Notes under the pieces: model-generated
Database searches by the model: none
Seen by the model: the letters and a program-made list of their open reading frames with translations, nothing else
Told to the model about the DNA's origin: nothing
Assembly: GCF_003732705.1 (NCBI RefSeq)
Contig: NZ_MOBR01000007.1
Coordinates: 207,797-271,796 of the forward strand
Direction of reading: 5' to 3'
DNA length: 64,000 bases
From: Pseudomonas frederiksbergensis
Lineage (GTDB): Bacteria > Pseudomonadota > Gammaproteobacteria > Pseudomonadales > Pseudomonadaceae
Part shown: piece after piece, positions 16,701 through 24,156 of the stretch
Layout of the letters: each line of letters starts with the position of its first letter
Position numbering within the stretch: the stretch's first letter is position 1
Program-made: the position numbers and the translations under genes

Positions 16701-18619
16701 ACACTGCTCCAGCCATCTTCCAGATTGTCCGCAGGGCTGAACTGCTGATAATCGACGGCGATGATGTGTTTGCGGTCATAACGAAGGAACAGACCACGAC
16801 CGGCACCGTTGTCGACGCGTTTGATCCGACCGTGAATATCACGGGTGATATACAGGCGATTGCCATAGTCGTCGCTGATCGCGATCAGCGTGGCGCCCTT
16901 GCTGTTGTAGCGAAAGTGGTAGAACAGCGTACGTTCGTCGGCCTGAGTGAGGATCAGTTCGGAAGGATCGTCACCGATGAAAATCGCTGCTTCGGAGAGC
17001 ATATTGGTGATTGCTGGGCGCTGCACACTGGGTAATGGGAACGTAGTGACGCGATTTTCGTGGTCGATCCAAACGACTTCGTCGTCCTTGATTTCAACCC
17101 GTTGTGCCAAAGCATGGCTCCATCCGTAACCGAGACCGCAATCGATTTCCGCGGCACTGGTGCGGTAGAGGCGCGTCCAGCTGAACGGCAGCGGTCCACC
17201 GAGCTCACCATCGGTAAGGGTCAGCAGCTCTTCTCCTGTAACCATGGAAACAGGGCAGTTGTTGGTGCAGGTTTTCTTGGCGCAGGTGGTGCTTTTGTCG
17301 TCCGGTGTTTTGGACTGAGTCGAAACGTCGTCCAGCTTCTCCTTTGGTTGAAGGCTGGTTTGCTGCTCTGCCTTTTTTCGAGGAAACGAAGCAGCGTCTT
17401 TCACTTCTTGCTTCGGTGTATCTGTGGTTTTTGGAACCTGACTTTTAGATCCGTTGGCCGCAGCTTCATCGATTTTTAGCGCCGCCGTTTTAGCCGACTT
17501 CATCGGCACGTTATTGGCGCTGGCAATCAACGGCTTCGACACTTCGGCGTGCGTTGGCAGGCTGTGCTTGCTGCTCAACGTCGTCAGTTTCGCCGCTAGC
17601 TCTTCAAGATATTTAATCGCTGTACCGGTTTTGGCCGTGGAGAGGGCTTTAGTCCCCACCCGAACTGCGAGCCCAACCCCGCCAGTGAGGCAGATGCCCA
17701 TTACCACGTTGATCAGGAATTCCGATGCCATGGCGCTCACCACGTCGACGATGACCTGCGGCGGCAACATGCCGACCCACGCCACTATCGCCGAAACGTA
17801 GATGAACATCAGCGGTTCGTCACTAAGGATCAAAAGGCCTGAGGCAAGCGATTCCTTGGATGCAGCATAAATCTTCTCAATGTCGGCATCCGACAGGAAG
17901 TTGCGAAGTCTTTTGAGGTTTTCCTCTATTTCAGGGTTCGCGAGCAGTTCGAACAGGCTTTTAATGTCATCCCACAGCCTGAGTAGGGCTTTCTCAAAGC
18001 CTTCCATCGCTTGTTTCAATAGGATAACGGAACGGCCCAAGCGATCAGCAGCGGAGTAGCTGGCCCACTGTGGCTGAAACTTGCCTGCCCATTCACTTTG
18101 CAACCAGCCATTGAGATTTCCGATGACACCCTGGTAAGAGTCATAGAGCGCTTTGACATTACTTTGGGATACGTTTGGGAAAAAGGTGATGCGATACATC
18201 TGGCCTTTCTTGCAGCCGTCGATAACCTTGATGCCGCTGGGGCCGATTGTTGTTTCAATGACAGGACCAGTTACTTCGTCGTAGAAGGTGCCTTTGGTTA
18301 CCGGCTCAAGGCGTACGGGCGTGTTACCGATAGGCACGAAGCGCGCCGACTCGAACATGTGGATCAACGTGAAGTCGCCTACCAACGGGCAGGTGGCATA
18401 GGTTTCAACCGGTCCCGTCTTGGTCTTACGCTTGGTGACGCTCACTTCGTTGCCGACCTTGAAGGTCTGATCCACATCCAGCGCCCAGCCGGTCCAGAAA
18501 CCATCGGCCCAGTCTTTGTAGTCACTCAGGCAATTATTGAAGTCCTTGAGAATCAGGCTCACGTCCGGGGTTTTGGCGTCCAGCACGCGCAGGACCAAAT
18601 TACCAATGGGATCAATCAT
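13760..18619 (-). CDS. Rhs-family type VI effector with WHH nuclease tip
   Basis: 1619 residues. Residues 1-250 are an unrecognised N-domain; hydrophobic helices lie at about 265-325; a Lys/Thr/Ser-rich linker runs to about 450. The DUF6531-type entry to the Rhs shell begins near 455 (NCPVSMVTGEELLTLTDGE). YD repeats (for example YDALGRLV, YDKLGQL) fill up to about 1440. The core ends with WVDPLGL at 1456-1462, the usual autocleavage site. The last 157 residues are the toxin: TWHHVPGTDTLQL (His1574, His1575) and FHPGNKGGFADG, the WHH signature of HNH/ENDO VII nucleases, predicted to cut DNA in a rival cell. No PAAR motif is visible. Its ATG overlaps the DUF4123 stop by four bases. Confidence 0.9.
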   Translation of the reverse strand: MIDPIGNLVLRVLDAKTPDVSLILKDFNNCLSDYKDWADGFWTGWALDVDQTFKVGNEVSVTKRKTKTGPVETYATCPLVGDFTLIHMFESARFVPIGNTPVRLEPVTKGTFYDEVTGPVIETTIGPSGIKVIDGCKKGQMYRITFFPNVSQSNVKALYDSYQGVIGNLNGWLQSEWAGKFQPQWASYSAADRLGRSVILLKQAMEGFEKALLRLWDDIKSLFELLANPEIEENLKRLRNFLSDADIEKIYAASKESLASGLLILSDEPLMFIYVSAIVAWVGMLPPQVIVDVVSAMASEFLINVVMGICLTGGVGLAVRVGTKALSTAKTGTAIKYLEELAAKLTTLSSKHSLPTHAEVSKPLIASANNVPMKSAKTAALKIDEAAANGSKSQVPKTTDTPKQEVKDAASFPRKKAEQQTSLQPKEKLDDVSTQSKTPDDKSTTCAKKTCTNNCPVSMVTGEELLTLTDGELGGPLPFSWTRLYRTSAAEIDCGLGYGWSHALAQRVEIKDDEVVWIDHENRVTTFPLPSVQRPAITNMLSEAAIFIGDDPSELILTQADERTLFYHFRYNSKGATLIAISDDYGNRLYITRDIHGRIKRVDNGAGRGLFLRYDRKHIIAVDYQQFSPADNLEDGWSSVQTLVTYSYDAQHHLIEAKNAAGEAERYAYNDQNVILERQLAGGASFYWEWEKEGKSARCIHHWASFSQMDAHYAWDDKGSVTVTNADGSEEVYTHDDKARLVAKVDPDGAEHLKAYDDKGRLIAEKDPLGAITEYKYNEAGRLVAVIPPEDVATTYEYYRGFVRVVNRGPAKWTYWRNDQGDITEQVDPNGNSTHYSYNRQGRLLEIRHPDGSRHQLGWNNLGQLLEEHLPDGGQRKYRYDVLGRLITRQDENGAITHYQWDAASRLARTTLPGGATRAFTYNAYGKVTAERDELGRVIRYEYADNLHLVSRRINPDGSQLRYHYDNSRLLLSEIENERGERYHLDYYSNGLIQQETGFDGRRTAYEYDLNGQLLKKIEFGDDGSELITEFKRDATGRLLVKTLADGEEIHYSYDALGRLVNIDDGHWPLAYEYDRQNRLITEHQGWGTLRYEYDKLGQLSHCRLPDGSKLDYHHQAGGRLSSIELNGSRLTTHQFSAGREQQRQQGLLLSQYQYDEQGRLQAHSVSQQDRNLFQRRYAYDANGNLAGIDDSRKGNRSYHYDPLDRLINVRGITPESFAHDPAGNLLGQGSQPTANLANIKGNRLLMQGDRHYDYDAYGNQIRESRGTGQKLVTEYRYDCQHRLVGVSLPGGSVASYKYDAFGRRIAKTVDGQITEFLWQGERLIAESAENRYRSYIYEPGTFRPLAMLDGEGPLKAEPFYYQLDHLGTPQELTDYSGEIMWSAKYRAYGNLATLDVAEIDNPLRFQGQYFDAESGLHYNRHRYYNPGIGRFLTPDPIKLAGGLNNYQYVHNPTAWVDPLGLDQCPGAPGCKPSIKGAEDPPALNRDEALSGMATPLDPHAYSVLYETKIGPDVLSVPNRAEHFKVANESLLKTADTDADFNKIMETMVPGFRRVKGTKIPTKGISPGKEVTWHHVPGTDTLQLVWRYQHEQSKGPQWNALWQKLFHPGNKGGFADGKK

Positions 18620-19356
18620 GACGTGACTTCCTTTGTCAGCTCAGCAGCCAGACGCTCTGCCATATCTTCTGTATTGGATTGTTGGCGCACGAAGCGCTCG
18701 ACCTTGTGGCGCAGATTTCTTTCGGGGAAGGCGAAGAACAACTCCGGGCAGTCCTCTGCCAACCACTGCATCAAGTTTTCGACGACGGTGGTGTGGTCTT
18801 TCTCGGCCAGCGTGTCGACTAATGCCTGTGGAACTTCCCACCAAGGCCACTTCTTCGGCGGTGGCACGCCCCTCGGTCCCACGTCCAGTGCCTGGCCATT
18901 GATCAGGTAGCGGTCGAACACTGGCAAAACTTCACCAGCCCCGGCACCGAGTCCGTCAAGAATCGGAAAAATATGCCGCCCATCCCAGAACCGAAAAAAC
19001 ACCTCGGTTCCGTCAGGCATGAACACCTGAGTCAAACTGCGAAGATGTTCAAACACGACGTCCGGGGTGCTGGAGGACACCGCCAGCCAACCCCAATCCT
19101 GGGCATCTGTTTCGGCAATCCACTGAAGAAAACCAGCGTTGGGTTTTAGTTCGGCAAGGTAGGGCATGACGGGCTGCCAATCGGCGTAAGGCGTGCCGCT
19201 CCAGATTGGAGTCAACTCCGGGGCCATGTCCTGTTGGTAAAAGGCCTTGAGCGGTTCGGCATCACTGGCGGCGCTAATGACCAAATAGAGGCGCTCACCC
19301 GCTTGTAACGGTCGCTCGGCAAGCCATGCCTGCGGGGTCAAAAGATCAGATCGCAC
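18616..19356 (-). CDS. DUF4123 type VI effector chaperone/adaptor
   Basis: Proteins with DUF4123 (Tap/TEC) load cargo effectors onto VgrG. The sequence shows family features: LYLVISAASDAEPLKAFY near the N-terminus, the central LAVSSSTPDVVFEHLRSL and MPDGTEVFFRFWDGRHIFPI (the conserved FRFWDPR-like motif). The gene lies exactly between vgrG and rhs. The likely start is the GTG at 19354-19356, giving 246 residues and an 11-base overlap with the vgrG stop; a longer frame reaches 19401. It overlaps the Rhs start by ATGA. It should bind the Rhs N-terminus. Confidence 0.85.
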   Translation of the reverse strand: MRSDLLTPQAWLAERPLQAGERLYLVISAASDAEPLKAFYQQDMAPELTPIWSGTPYADWQPVMPYLAELKPNAGFLQWIAETDAQDWGWLAVSSSTPDVVFEHLRSLTQVFMPDGTEVFFRFWDGRHIFPILDGLGAGAGEVLPVFDRYLINGQALDVGPRGVPPPKKWPWWEVPQALVDTLAEKDHTTVVENLMQWLAEDCPELFFAFPERNLRHKVERFVRQQSNTEDMAERLAAELTKEVTS

Positions 19357-21388
19357 AAGCACCTGCCTTGCATTTTTCACACTCTTCACAAAACGGCGCA
19401 TTGCGCTTCAACGTATTGATCTGCGCCGGGGTCAGTACCTGGCCAGCGGTGTCGGCGTCGGCCTGTTTCAGCACGCCGGGCATCAACGGTGCCGCGCCAG
19501 TCCCATTCCCCGGGCTGCCCCCGGAGTTCATGTTGATCACCGGCCCGCTCAGCGTCACGCCGCTGCCGTCGATCTTGATGAAGCTGCCGCCGCCCTTGAG
19601 GGTCAGTTCGCTGCCGGCTTCGAGCACGACTTTCATGCCGCTGCTCAGGTGGATTTCCTGGCCGGCTTCGATGAATTGGCCGGTGCCGACCTTGATGTGC
19701 TGGTTCACGCCGACGGTGAGGTGGTCGTTGGCGCGGGTTTCGACTTTGCGGTCGGCGTAGACGGTGTGGTGTTCTTCGGCTTTGAATTCGCTGTAGCTGT
19801 TTTGCTCGACGGTGTCGTGGCGTTCGTTGCCGACGCGGATTTTCTGGTCGTGTTCGACGTTTTCGTCCCAGTCGCGCTGGGCGTGCAGGAAGATTTGTTC
19901 CTGGCCCTTTTTGTCTTCGATGCGCAGTTCGTTGTAACCGCCGCCACCGGGGGAGCTCAGGGTCTTGAAGGTGCTGCGGGTTTTGTTCGCCGGCAGGTCG
20001 TACGGGACGACGTTTTCCTTGTGGTACAGGCAGCCGCTGATCAGCGGTTGGTCGGGGTCGCCTTCAAGGAATGACACCAGCACTTCCATGCCGATGCGCG
20101 GGATGGCGATGCCGCCATAGTGGGCGCCGGCCCAGGCGGAGGAGACGCGCAGCCAGCAGCTGGTCTTGTCGTCGGCCTGGCCTTCACGGTCCCAGTGGAA
20201 TTGCACTTTGACGCGGCCGTACTGGTCGCAGTGGATTTCTTCACCTTTGGGACCGGTGACCACGGCGCTCTGGCTGCCGAGGATTCGCGGTTTGGGGTGG
20301 TTCAGCGGCGGGCGGTTCGGCACGTCCCAGGGCGTGGCCTGGAAGCGGTTGCGATAGCCTTGATGGAAGTCATCCTTCAACGCGGTGGTGTTGCTGGTCA
20401 CCGATTCTTCCAACACTTGCGGCTGTTTGCCTTCGTGGAGGATTTCGGTGAGCAGCCACAGGTCGTTCCATTTGGCTTTCGGGTGTTGGGTCAGGGCCAG
20501 GAAGTGGCCGCTGACCAGGATCGGCTGGTCGCTGCGGCCTTCGGCCAGCTGGAAGTCGCTGCGGTGCCGTTCGAGGGCGCGTTTGGCCAAATGCTTGCCG
20601 CGCTCGCGGTCGATGAAGCGACCGGGGTAGTCGTAGTCTTCGAGGTCGGGCAGGGCATCGCCGCGGTTTTCGCTTTCCAGCGTCAGGCGTGGTTTTTCGA
20701 AGTCGTAGTCGCGGCGGGTGGTGCGGCTGGTGCGGGTTTCCAGGCGCAGGTCGAAGCGCTTGATCACCGGGTCGTTGGCGACCATGCCGGAGTCCTGCTG
20801 ATAGGCCACTGGCGCGAGTTTCGGGAACACTGTCTGGTCATCGCCGAACACCAGTTTGTGGGCCGTGGCGCTGTGCTGGAAGTGGTAGTGAATACCTTCT
20901 TCCTCGCACAGGCGCTGGATGAACTGCAGGTCCGACTCATCGTATTGAACGCAGTAGATGCGCTCGGGATAAGTCGCCCCTACCTTGAATTCGTAGGCGT
21001 TGCTTTGGATGCCATGCTCTTCGAGGACCATGCCGACGATTTTCGGCACGCTGAGGTTCTGGAAGATGCGTTGGTTGATGCGGTGCGCGAGGTAGGACAG
21101 TTGCGGGCGCAGGGTCACCGCGTAGCGGGTCAGGCGTTTGCCGGAATCACCCTGGGCGGCGCGATAGATCTGGCCATGAATGCCGCTGCCGTCAGGCGAG
21201 AGCTGCAAAAAGGCCGGTTTGTGCAGTAGGGTCTCGAGGTCCAGGGACGGCTGTTCACTGACCAGATCCACCTCAAACACAAAAGGCTGGCTGATGGCTT
21301 CCCGACCTTGCAGGGCAAGCACCTGGAGATCGTTATCCAGACCTTCGATAGTCAGGGCAAAGTGAGTCTGATTGGCCGGCGCGAACAT
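19346..21388 (-). CDS. vgrG: Type VI secretion tip protein VgrG
   Basis: The spike protein at the end of the Hcp tube, 680 residues. It has a gp27-like N-domain with the motif FIQRLCEEEGIHYHFQHS, a gp5 OB-fold with SCWLRVSSAWAGAHYG and IPRIGMEVLVSFLEGDPDQP, and a long gp5 needle repeat (DTVEQNSYSEFKAEEHHTVY). A C-terminal extension ends in a Cys-rich CEECEKCKAGAC that may bind metal or PAAR/adaptor. ATG 21386-21388 has a GAGG ribosome site; an upstream in-frame start at 21424 is weaker. It heads the vgrG-DUF4123-rhs-immunity unit. Confidence 0.93.
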   Translation of the reverse strand: MFAPANQTHFALTIEGLDNDLQVLALQGREAISQPFVFEVDLVSEQPSLDLETLLHKPAFLQLSPDGSGIHGQIYRAAQGDSGKRLTRYAVTLRPQLSYLAHRINQRIFQNLSVPKIVGMVLEEHGIQSNAYEFKVGATYPERIYCVQYDESDLQFIQRLCEEEGIHYHFQHSATAHKLVFGDDQTVFPKLAPVAYQQDSGMVANDPVIKRFDLRLETRTSRTTRRDYDFEKPRLTLESENRGDALPDLEDYDYPGRFIDRERGKHLAKRALERHRSDFQLAEGRSDQPILVSGHFLALTQHPKAKWNDLWLLTEILHEGKQPQVLEESVTSNTTALKDDFHQGYRNRFQATPWDVPNRPPLNHPKPRILGSQSAVVTGPKGEEIHCDQYGRVKVQFHWDREGQADDKTSCWLRVSSAWAGAHYGGIAIPRIGMEVLVSFLEGDPDQPLISGCLYHKENVVPYDLPANKTRSTFKTLSSPGGGGYNELRIEDKKGQEQIFLHAQRDWDENVEHDQKIRVGNERHDTVEQNSYSEFKAEEHHTVYADRKVETRANDHLTVGVNQHIKVGTGQFIEAGQEIHLSSGMKVVLEAGSELTLKGGGSFIKIDGSGVTLSGPVINMNSGGSPGNGTGAAPLMPGVLKQADADTAGQVLTPAQINTLKRNAPFCEECEKCKAGACAI

Positions 21389-21519
21389 CCCTTGTTCCTC
21401 GTGCTGTGCAGCGGCGTTCGCCAAGACCTGAATAAGGAACCGGCAGACGCAAAATTCTGGAAAGGCGTAAACAACATCGACCAGCAGAGCTGGCCGATGC
21501 GTGTAGCGGTCAGCCGCGA

Positions 21520-22035
21520 TTAAGCGACTGGCTGACGCCAGTCATCGGAACCCGAAGTACCGGATACTTCGTGGGTCCAGGTGATTTTGCGGTAGGTGAA
21601 CTGTACTTCTTCCAGGTGCGTGAAGTGGGAGTTCGACGGATCCTGGCAGTTGTGCATTTTGTTGTTGATGGCGACGATGATCGCGTCTTCCAGTTTGGTG
21701 GTGTAGTAGTGCTCTTGGGTACCTTGAGCCGAAGTGCGGTACCACTGGATAACGATTTCGCTCATGCGCTCGCCGGAGGTCAGAGCAGCTTGCAGCAGTG
21801 GCGAAGCCTTGTCGTAGACCTTGGTGATCACAACTGGCTTGTGAACGCGCTGACCGGTTGGTTGGCCGGACTGTGGGTCACGCGGGATGATCACGTCGTG
21901 GCTGAAAGCCTGAACCATGACCTGGTCTTCGTGACCTTCTTGATAAGTGTTGCCAACCGAGTCGGCGGTGAATGCGCCGGCAGTGATCAGACCTTGTTTC
22001 TCGCCAGTGACGGACATGTACGCTGGAGTAGCCAT
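21520..22035 (-). CDS. hcp: Type VI secretion tube protein Hcp (first copy)
   Basis: A 171-residue Hcp of the Hcp1/TssD superfamily, starting MATPAYMSVTGEKQGLI and holding the family segments YQEGHEDQVMVQAF, TGQRVHKPVVITKVYDKASP and WYRTSAQGTQEHYYTTKLEDA. It forms hexameric rings that stack into the secreted tube and also act as chaperones. It lies upstream of vgrG. A sigma-54-like promoter (22104-22122) and three palindromic upstream units precede it. It is about 75-80% identical by eye to the second copy at 22442. Confidence 0.93.
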   Translation of the reverse strand: MATPAYMSVTGEKQGLITAGAFTADSVGNTYQEGHEDQVMVQAFSHDVIIPRDPQSGQPTGQRVHKPVVITKVYDKASPLLQAALTSGERMSEIVIQWYRTSAQGTQEHYYTTKLEDAIIVAINNKMHNCQDPSNSHFTHLEEVQFTYRKITWTHEVSGTSGSDDWRQPVA

Positions 22036-22103
22036 GGATGTGCTCCTTGCTGAAAAATTTAGGGTGCCCGGGAGGCGGTATCGCCCGGTGGGTGCCAGAG
22101 GTA

Positions 22104-22122
22104 TATCAAACTTTGTGCCAAC
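22104..22122 (-). promoter_or_regulatory. Sigma-54-like promoter of hcp (first copy)
   Basis: Minus-strand TTGGCACAAAGTTTGAT has the -24 GG and an almost correct -12 element (GA in place of GC), with the right 10-base spacing, about 70 bases before the ATG. Confidence 0.55.
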
Positions 22123-22204
22123 AATAAAAAAACAAATTAAATCAAGTTGTTATGCGGGCTATGTGTGAAATTTCCCCCGTTCCTTGTAGGAAAAATCACC
22201 AATG

Positions 22205-22326
22205 TGCGCAAGAAGTTGCGCAGTGGTGCGCAACTTCTTGCGCACTGCGCTGGAGGCCGTGGTATTCAGCGTCTCCAGCAGGTTGAGCGTTCATTCTGGC
22301 GAATCAACTGCGCAACTTCTTGCACA
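22205..22326. promoter_or_regulatory. Three palindromic upstream activator-like units for hcp (first copy)
   Basis: Units TGCGCAAGAAGTTGCGCA (22205-22222), TGCGCAACTTCTTGCGCA (22227-22244) and TGCGCAACTTCTTGCACA (22309-22326). Each is itself a palindrome with a four-base centre. They lie 90-220 bases upstream of the sigma-54-like site, where enhancer-binding regulators act. The first two together could also form a long hairpin. Confidence 0.65.
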
Positions 22327-22441
22327 TCAAGGCCATGAGCCATCACTGCAGGGTTTCAGCAAGTTCTTTCTACGACTGTTGTGGTGCAGCTTGCCGAAAT
22401 GCCTGCAGAGCCGGTCGATACTCGAAGCGATTGTGCCGAAC

Positions 22442-22963
22442 TCAAGCAGCCGCCACCGGAGCACGCCAGTCATCGGAACCCGTGGTATTGGATACCTCAT
22501 GGGTCCAGGTGATTTTGCGGTAAGTGAAATGCACGTCCTCCAGGTGGGTGAAATGCGCGTGCGCCGGGTCCTGGCAGTTGTGCATGTAGTCCTTGATGTT
22601 GACGATGATCGCGTCTTCAAGGGTGGTGGTGTAGTAGTGCTCCTGGGTGCCTTGGGCAGAGGTTCGATACCACTTGATCTCAACTGTGGTCATGCGTTCG
22701 CCCGACGTCAGCGCGGCCATCAGCAGGGGGGAGGCCTTGTCGAATACTTTGGTGATCACAACGGGATTGTTCACGCGCTGGCCGGTTGGCTGACCTGACT
22801 GCGGGTCTCGCGGGATGATGACGTTGTGGTTGAAAGCCTGAACCATGACCTCGTTTTCGTGACCTTCCTGATAGGTATTGCCGACAGAGTCAGGGGTGTA
22901 GGCGTTTTCGGTGATGTTGCCGGACTTTTCCCCAATGACGGACATGTACGCTGGTGTAGCCAT
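22442..22963 (-). CDS. hcp: Type VI secretion tube protein Hcp (second copy)
   Basis: A 173-residue paralogue of the Hcp at 21520, with the same landmarks (MATPAYMSVIGEKSGNI, YQEGHENEVMVQAF, WYRTSAQGTQEHYYTTTLED). Its own sigma-54 promoter and three upstream palindromes indicate that gene and control region were duplicated together. Two Hcp variants can carry different cargo or simply raise dose. No sheath, baseplate or ClpV genes lie in the window, so the machine must be encoded elsewhere. Confidence 0.93.
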   Translation of the reverse strand: MATPAYMSVIGEKSGNITENAYTPDSVGNTYQEGHENEVMVQAFNHNVIIPRDPQSGQPTGQRVNNPVVITKVFDKASPLLMAALTSGERMTTVEIKWYRTSAQGTQEHYYTTTLEDAIIVNIKDYMHNCQDPAHAHFTHLEDVHFTYRKITWTHEVSNTTGSDDWRAPVAAA

Positions 22964-23030
22964 GGTTGCTCCTTTTTGAATTACATATTAGAGCCCGAGA
23001 GGCGGTGCCCTCTGAGGGTGTCCAAGGCAT

Positions 23031-23047
23031 GGCAAGGTGCGTGCCAA
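23031..23047 (-). promoter_or_regulatory. Sigma-54 promoter of hcp (second copy)
   Basis: Minus-strand TTGGCACGCACCTTGCC is a full match to the TGGCACG-N4-TTGC consensus, about 70-85 bases before the ATG. Confidence 0.8.
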
Positions 23048-23130
23048 GATAAAAAAACACAGTTAAATCATGGTGTTGCGTGATCTTGTTGTGTGTTTTT
23101 AAACGGCCGTCAGAGGATTGGCAGGAAATG

Positions 23131-23252
23131 TGTGCAAGAAGTTGCGCACCCTTGTGCAACTTCTTGCGCACCGGGCTGGAGGCATTGCTGCATCAGGCAT
23201 CCAGCGCAACGTGTGGTTAATTCTTGGCGGGAATTGCGCAAACTCTTGCGCA
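23131..23252. promoter_or_regulatory. Three palindromic upstream activator-like units for hcp (second copy)
   Basis: Units TGTGCAAGAAGTTGCGCA (23131-23148), TGTGCAACTTCTTGCGCA (23153-23170) and TGCGCAAACTCTTGCGCA (23235-23252). The spacing between units and to the promoter matches the set before the first hcp copy almost exactly, while the intervening sequence has diverged, which points to selection on the units. Confidence 0.7.
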
Positions 23253-23408
23253 TCAAGGCCATCGGCCACTAACGGGTCGTGCAATCGGATAGTTAACGGG
23301 ACCATTCAGCGTCTTCGGTGAACAAACCAGCGTGCCGGTTGGTCAGCTTCACAGACCCTGGTGCGCCGTTGAGCGCATGATCAATCCCTGATATCAAGTG
23401 AGAACGAC

Positions 23409-24089
23409 ATGAAAATCCTGATGGTTCTAACGTCCCACGATCAATTGGGAAACACCGGTAAGAAAACCGGCTTCTGGCTGGAAGAATTCGCCGCGCCGTA
23501 TTACACGTTCAAGGACGCCGGCGCTCAGTTGACCCTGGCTTCACCCAAGGGCGGCCAGCCACCGCTGGACCCGAAAAGCGACGAGCCAGACGCGCAAACT
23601 GCCGCCACCGATCGCTTCCACAAGGACTCGGCTGCGCAATCCGCACTGGCATCCACGGTGGTGCTGAGCAGCGTCAAGGCTGAAGATTTCGATGCCGTGT
23701 TCTACCCCGGCGGCCATGGCCCACTCTGGGACCTGGCAGAAGACAAGCATTCCATCGCGCTGATCGAGGCGATTTACAAGGCCGGCAAACCGGTTGCGAC
23801 CGTTTGCCATGCGCCAGGTGTGTTACGGCATGTGAAGGATGCGGATGGTCAGCCGTTGGTCAAAGGCAAGCGGGTGACCGGGTTCAGTAATAGCGAAGAA
23901 GAGGCCGTGCAGTTGACCGATGTGGTGCCGTTTTTGGTGGAGGATGAGTTGAAGGCCAAGGGCGGGATTTATTCGAAAGGCGAGGATTGGGCGAGCTATG
24001 TGACGACGGATGGGTTGTTGCTGAGCGGGCAGAATCCGGCGTCTTCAGAGGCGACGGCTGAGGCGTTGTTGGCGAAGTTGAAAATGTAG
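23409..24089 (+). CDS. DJ-1/PfpI-family (Hsp31/HchA-like) protein
   Basis: The 226-residue protein carries the class I glutamine-amidotransferase-like fold of the PfpI/Hsp31 group. The nucleophile elbow is TVCHAPG, with the Cys near residue 137 followed by His. The upstream FYPGGHGPLWDL holds the conserved Glu/His/Asp region. Relatives act as glyoxalase III, deglycase or stress chaperones in the cytoplasm. It is a single gene; its stop lies inside the following REP. Confidence 0.82.
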   Translation: MKILMVLTSHDQLGNTGKKTGFWLEEFAAPYYTFKDAGAQLTLASPKGGQPPLDPKSDEPDAQTAATDRFHKDSAAQSALASTVVLSSVKAEDFDAVFYPGGHGPLWDLAEDKHSIALIEAIYKAGKPVATVCHAPGVLRHVKDADGQPLVKGKRVTGFSNSEEEAVQLTDVVPFLVEDELKAKGGIYSKGEDWASYVTTDGLLLSGQNPASSEATAEALLAKLKM

Positions 24090-24152
24090 GAGCCGAGCTT
24101 GCTCGCGATGGCGATCTCAAGGGCGCCATCGCCGGCAAGCCGTGCTCCTACA
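24085..24152. repeat. REP pair
   Basis: Arms tgtaggagccgagcttgctc and an imperfect inverse ending gtgctcctaca. It overlaps the stop codon of the PfpI-family gene. Confidence 0.8.
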
Positions 24153-24156
24153 GGTT

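Noticed and set aside
20120..21229. 369-codon plus-strand frame
   Set aside because: Shadow of vgrG; composition is Ala/Val/Gly-rich antisense and the vgrG frame is certain.
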